From NCBI GenBank assembly GCA_020434085.1, contig JAGRBM010000472.1:1-8820 (forward strand): a stretch of 8,820 nucleotides of DNA, in the 5' to 3' direction. A model generated the notes under the pieces. It worked only from the letters and a program-made list of their open reading frames with translations. It searched no databases and was not told where the DNA came from. Shown here one piece after another: positions 5,983-8,820 of this stretch. A program made the translations under genes and the position numbers. This stretch comes from Chrysiogenia bacterium (lineage in GTDB: Bacteria; JAGRBM01). Each line of letters opens with the position of its first letter. Position 1 is the first letter of the stretch.

Positions 5983-6897
5983 ATGAGCGAATTCAAGACG
6001 CTGACCTATGAAAAGACCGGACGCATTGCCCGGATCACGCTGAACCGTCCCGAGCGCGGTAACGGCATCACCTTCGACATGCCGCGAGAGATCGCTTCCT
6101 GTGTCGAGCGCGCCGACCTTGATCCAGAGGTCCACGTCATCGCGCTGTCGGGAAACGGCAGCGGATTTTGCGGGGGCTACGATCTGGTGGAAAACGCCGA
6201 GGGGATGCTCAGCCGGCAGGAAGATCCGGACCGGCCGAAAAACTCGCCACTCGATCCGATGGTGCAGGCAAAAAACCACATCCCCAACTCCGCGTGGGAT
6301 CCCACCATCGATTACGCGATGATGAGCCGCAACGTGCGCGGGTTCATGAGCCTTTTCCATGGCAACAAGCCCGTGGTCTGCAAGGTGCACGGATTCTGCG
6401 TGGCCGGCGGCACGGACATGGCGCTGTGCTCGGATCTGCTGGTCATCGCCGAAGACGCCAAGATCGGCTACCCGCCCGCGCGGGTGTGGGGATCACCGAC
6501 GACTTCCATCTGGGTGCATCGGCTGGGGCTGGAAAAGGCCAAGCGCCTGCTCTTCACCGGCGACTGCCTCTCGGGAAAAGAAGCGGTCGAGTGGGGCCTG
6601 GCCATTGAATCGGCGCCGGCCGAAGAACTCGACGAACGCTTCGAAATCCTGCTCGGGCGCATCGCGCGCATGCCCGTCAATCAGCTCATCATGATGAAGC
6701 TGCTGCTCAACCAGAGCGTCATGGCCCAGGGCCTGCACACCACTCAGATCCTCGGCACCGTCTTCGACGGGATTACCCGCCACACCAGGGAGGGATACGA
6801 CTTCCAGCAACTGGCCATGAAGAAGGGCTTCAAGGAAGCGGTGCGCGAGCGCGACGAGCCATTCGGCGACTTCGGCAAGTCGACCTTCAAGGGCTAG
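5983..6897 (+). CDS. Crotonase / enoyl-CoA hydratase family protein with atypical active site
   Basis: This 304-residue cytoplasmic protein of the crotonase superfamily acts on acyl-CoA thioesters. The GGGGAG ribosome site (5972-5977) is 5 nt before the ATG. The oxyanion-hole regions are present: GFCGGYD at 61-67 and CVAGGTDMALCSD at 139-151. Compared with classical hydratase, whose catalytic residues are the glutamates of GGGCE and GQPE, the first position here is D145 and the second is P165 (in GYPPARVWG). Both classical acid/base residues are therefore changed. Simple hydration is doubtful, and another crotonase reaction (isomerase, hydrolase, lyase) is possible. An insert at about 70-118 lengthens the protein beyond the usual 255-265 residues. 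It is the first gene of a likely two-gene operon with the downstream oxidoreductase (51-bp gap) and is divergent from the TetR-Coq4 operon. Family certain; reaction unknown. Confidence 0.95.
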   Translation: MSEFKTLTYEKTGRIARITLNRPERGNGITFDMPREIASCVERADLDPEVHVIALSGNGSGFCGGYDLVENAEGMLSRQEDPDRPKNSPLDPMVQAKNHIPNSAWDPTIDYAMMSRNVRGFMSLFHGNKPVVCKVHGFCVAGGTDMALCSDLLVIAEDAKIGYPPARVWGSPTTSIWVHRLGLEKAKRLLFTGDCLSGKEAVEWGLAIESAPAEELDERFEILLGRIARMPVNQLIMMKLLLNQSVMAQGLHTTQILGTVFDGITRHTREGYDFQQLAMKKGFKEAVRERDEPFGDFGKSTFKG

Positions 6898-6948
6898 GGC
6901 TTCTACTTTGCGTGCCCGCTCTCTATCCTCGGGCAAAGGAGAGCAACC

Positions 6949-7911
6949 ATGAAGGCGGTCATCAAGGAATCCTGGGCGGCCGACGCGCCCCTGGTCATGA
7001 AGGAAATCTCCACGCGCGAGCCGCGTATGGGCGAGGTGCGCGTGGCGGTGAAGGCTGCGAGCGTGAACCCGGCCGACTGGAAGATGCTCGAATCGGGCAG
7101 CGCTTCGTTGGCCGGGCGGCTGCTAAGGCCGCGCGGGCCCGTACCGGCGGGACTCGATTTCGCGGGCATTGTCGAAGCAGTCGGGCGCCGCGTCTCCCAT
7201 GTGAAGCCCGGCGACGCGGTGGCGGGAATCTCGCTCGCATTTCTTGGACAGCAGGGAAGCTACGCGGAGAGCCTCATCGTTCCCGCGCGCATGTGTTGCC
7301 GCCTGCCCGAGGGCGTGGACTTTATCAGTGCCGCCACGCTCCCGGTCGCGGGTTACACGGCCTGGCATGCAGTTGCCGACATCGGGCGCCTCAAGGCCGG
7401 TGAGAACGCGCTCATCCTGGGCGCCTCGGGCGGAGTGGGACACCTGGCGGTGCAAATTGCCAAGCACGTCTGCGGCGGATTTGTCGTGGGCGTGTGCTCG
7501 GCGCGCAATGAGAAGCTCGTGCGCGATCTGGGCGCCGATGAAGTGATCGATTACACAAAGGGCGACTCCCTTGAACAGGCGGAGCAGTTCGCGCCCTTTC
7601 AGGTCGTCGTCGACTGCGTGGGCGATTATCCGGGAAACAAGTGTCGCAAGCTGCTCGGTAGCGGCGGTCGCCACGTGAACGTCTCGCCCAATTCCCCGAG
7701 CGCCATTGCGCACCTCGTGTCCTCACCGCTGAGGAGTCGCACCCTGCTTGGCGTGCCCACGGGCCGCCAGCTCCTGCCGGTGGCAAGGGCCGTTGCAGAG
7801 GATCGCATCAAGGTGATTGTGTCGAAGGAATACCCGCTCGCCGAGATCGATGCGGCGTTTGAGCAGAGCAAGAGCGGCCGCACCGTCGGGAAGATCGTCC
7901 TGATTCCCTGA
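6949..7911 (+). CDS. Zinc-less medium-chain NAD(P)H-dependent oxidoreductase (quinone oxidoreductase-like)
   Basis: This is a 320-residue MDR-superfamily enzyme. The N-terminal catalytic fold begins at MKAV and carries SVNPADWK (38-45) and GLDFAGIVEAVG (68-79). The Rossmann domain has the nucleotide loop LGASGGVGHLAVQIAK (157-172), and LGADEVIDY (194-202) is typical of the NADPH-preferring quinone-reductase branch. The catalytic and structural zinc ligands of alcohol dehydrogenases are absent, as usual for this branch. The family reduces quinones or alpha,beta-unsaturated carbonyls. The branch also includes human RTN4IP1, tied to ubiquinone synthesis, which is of interest given the nearby Coq4 homologue, though orthology is not shown. 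The ATG at 6949 has a near-ideal AAAGGAG (6935-6941) 7 nt upstream. It probably shares the crotonase transcript. Its stop lies 1 bp from the stop of the convergent membrane-protein gene. Confidence 0.94.
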   Translation: MKAVIKESWAADAPLVMKEISTREPRMGEVRVAVKAASVNPADWKMLESGSASLAGRLLRPRGPVPAGLDFAGIVEAVGRRVSHVKPGDAVAGISLAFLGQQGSYAESLIVPARMCCRLPEGVDFISAATLPVAGYTAWHAVADIGRLKAGENALILGASGGVGHLAVQIAKHVCGGFVVGVCSARNEKLVRDLGADEVIDYTKGDSLEQAEQFAPFQVVVDCVGDYPGNKCRKLLGSGGRHVNVSPNSPSAIAHLVSSPLRSRTLLGVPTGRQLLPVARAVAEDRIKVIVSKEYPLAEIDAAFEQSKSGRTVGKIVLIP

Positions 7912-7912
7912 G

Positions 7913-8820
7913 TCAGTCGCTCTCCACGCCCAGCAGGCGGCGCACTTCGGGATCGCTGCTCATGCGCCAGATCTTTGAATCCAGGTAGTAGTGCTGGAGC
8001 GCCCAGCCGATGATGAAGGCGAATGCCACGCTCTCCCCGACGCCTGAATAGCTTGCCTCGCCAAAACCGGCAGTGCTCAGGGAGGCGTTCACGATGGAAT
8101 CATCGATGAGCCCGCCCAGCGCCTTTCGCAGCCAGATGATCCATGGACCGCGGTAACAGGCGAAAGTAAAGACGATGCCGATCGCGCCGTAGGCCAGCCA
8201 GCTCGAATACGCGCGGCGCGCCCACGGGTAGCGCTGCGCGGTCTTCTTCCCATCTGCGTAATACTTCTTTCGTGCGTAGTCCCAGATGATGCGGTGATAC
8301 TGGATGTTGTGTCCCACGGTCACGATGGGAATGACGAAGGCGGCCAGCAGGGGGCTGGCCGCATAGACGATCAGGTGCAGCGGCACGATGGAGAACAGGA
8401 ACGCGAGCTTGGCGCCGTTGAGGCTCTCGCCCTCGCTGCGGCGCTTCCATAGCGAGAGAGCGTAGGCCCCGAGCGCCCCGATATAGAGTGTCCAGAAGAG
8501 CGGGCGGAAAACCCCCGCCAGCGTGAGCCCGCCCGCGAGCGGCCGCTGCAATCCCAGGTCGGGATAGAAACCCGGCGTTTGCAGGTAGAAGGGCGCGGTA
8601 AAGAAGAGCAGCAGCGGCAGGTAGAGCATCAGGTTGAAGAACCAGGTGTCGAGCCGCTCCCAGCGCGGATCGAAGTCGTCGGCCTTCGACTTATAGAGCC
8701 GGAAGAAGCCCCAGTGCTGGCGCACCACGTGGTAGTAGGCCCAGAGCTTGAAGAAGGTGAAGAAGACGTAGTAGCCGATTGCCAGAGAGCCCGCAGGAAA
8801 GCTCAGCCCGACAAGACCCG
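7913..8820 (-). CDS. Multi-pass membrane protein with clustered histidines, N-terminus outside the window
   Basis: About 301 residues are visible. The frame stays open to the right edge, with GYYVFFTFFKLWAYYHVV encoded upstream of the in-window GTG at 8726-8728, so that GTG is internal and the gene is partial. I count about seven hydrophobic segments. Histidines cluster at segment ends: HVVRQHWG (8729 downward), GHNIQYHR midway, and WALQHYYLD near the C-terminus, each flanked by aromatic residues. Two of these fit H-x4-H. Such boxes are seen in membrane-bound metal enzymes such as desaturases, hydroxylases and Blh-type carotene oxygenases, so an inner-membrane metalloenzyme is possible, but I cannot place it in a named family. 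The only visible neighbour relation is the tail-to-tail contact with the oxidoreductase gene, which gives no functional clue. Confidence 0.82.
   Translation of the reverse strand, partial: GLVGLSFPAGSLAIGYYVFFTFFKLWAYYHVVRQHWGFFRLYKSKADDFDPRWERLDTWFFNLMLYLPLLLFFTAPFYLQTPGFYPDLGLQRPLAGGLTLAGVFRPLFWTLYIGALGAYALSLWKRRSEGESLNGAKLAFLFSIVPLHLIVYAASPLLAAFVIPIVTVGHNIQYHRIIWDYARKKYYADGKKTAQRYPWARRAYSSWLAYGAIGIVFTFACYRGPWIIWLRKALGGLIDDSIVNASLSTAGFGEASYSGVGESVAFAFIIGWALQHYYLDSKIWRMSSDPEVRRLLGVESD

Noticed and set aside
6913-6935. Small hairpin TGCCCG / CGGGCA between the crotonase and oxidoreductase genes
   Set aside because: Only 6 bp with an 11-nt loop and no U tract. It is too weak for a terminator, and its closeness to the AAAGGAG ribosome site is probably chance.
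1-8820. CRISPR arrays, insertion sequences, tRNA or rRNA genes, attachment sites
   Set aside because: I saw no spaced direct repeats, transposase, terminal inverted repeats or RNA-gene cloverleaf on either strand.

Overview
The window is GC-rich and densely packed with bacterial genes: eight coding sequences, of which seven are complete and one runs off the right edge. It suggests a free-living, Gram-negative proteobacterium-like organism. Supporting this are Shine-Dalgarno sites and sigma70-like promoters, a Sec-secreted protein with a proline-rich linker, two TetR regulators, and lipid/acyl-CoA and quinone-type enzymes. The sequence alone does not name a genus. A deltaproteobacteria-like or other environmental lineage is only a guess.

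Region 1 (1-2572). A CLC-family anion transporter (199-1476, +) has the residues expected of the fluoride/proton antiporter branch. It ends exactly where a convergent TetR-type regulator with a long N-terminal extension (1477-2343, -) ends. A 229-bp AT-rich divergent region follows. It holds likely promoters in both directions and a CAGTA-N4-TACTG palindrome.

Region 2 (2573-4194). A secreted beta-propeller-like protein (2573-4126, +) stands alone. It is closed by a strong bidirectional terminator (4149-4178) that it shares with the next, convergent, operon.

Region 3 (4195-7911). This is the most coherent unit. A TetR repressor gene and a Coq4-family gene form one short operon on the minus strand, with 6 bp between them. 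Divergent from it, across a 147-bp AT-rich control region, lie a crotonase-family gene and a zinc-less medium-chain oxidoreductase. The control region carries a consensus -35 (TTGACA) and four GTAAT-type half-sites that overlap both promoters. The likely picture is a TetR-controlled regulon for an acyl-CoA or quinone/isoprenoid-type substrate. The ligand and pathway are not known. The crotonase lacks both classical hydratase glutamates, and the Coq4 homologue keeps its metal motif but has an extra C-terminal helical tail, so neither is a textbook family member.

Region 4 (7913-8820). A multi-pass membrane protein with clustered histidines lies on the minus strand. Its stop is 1 bp from the stop of the oxidoreductase, and its N-terminus lies outside the window.
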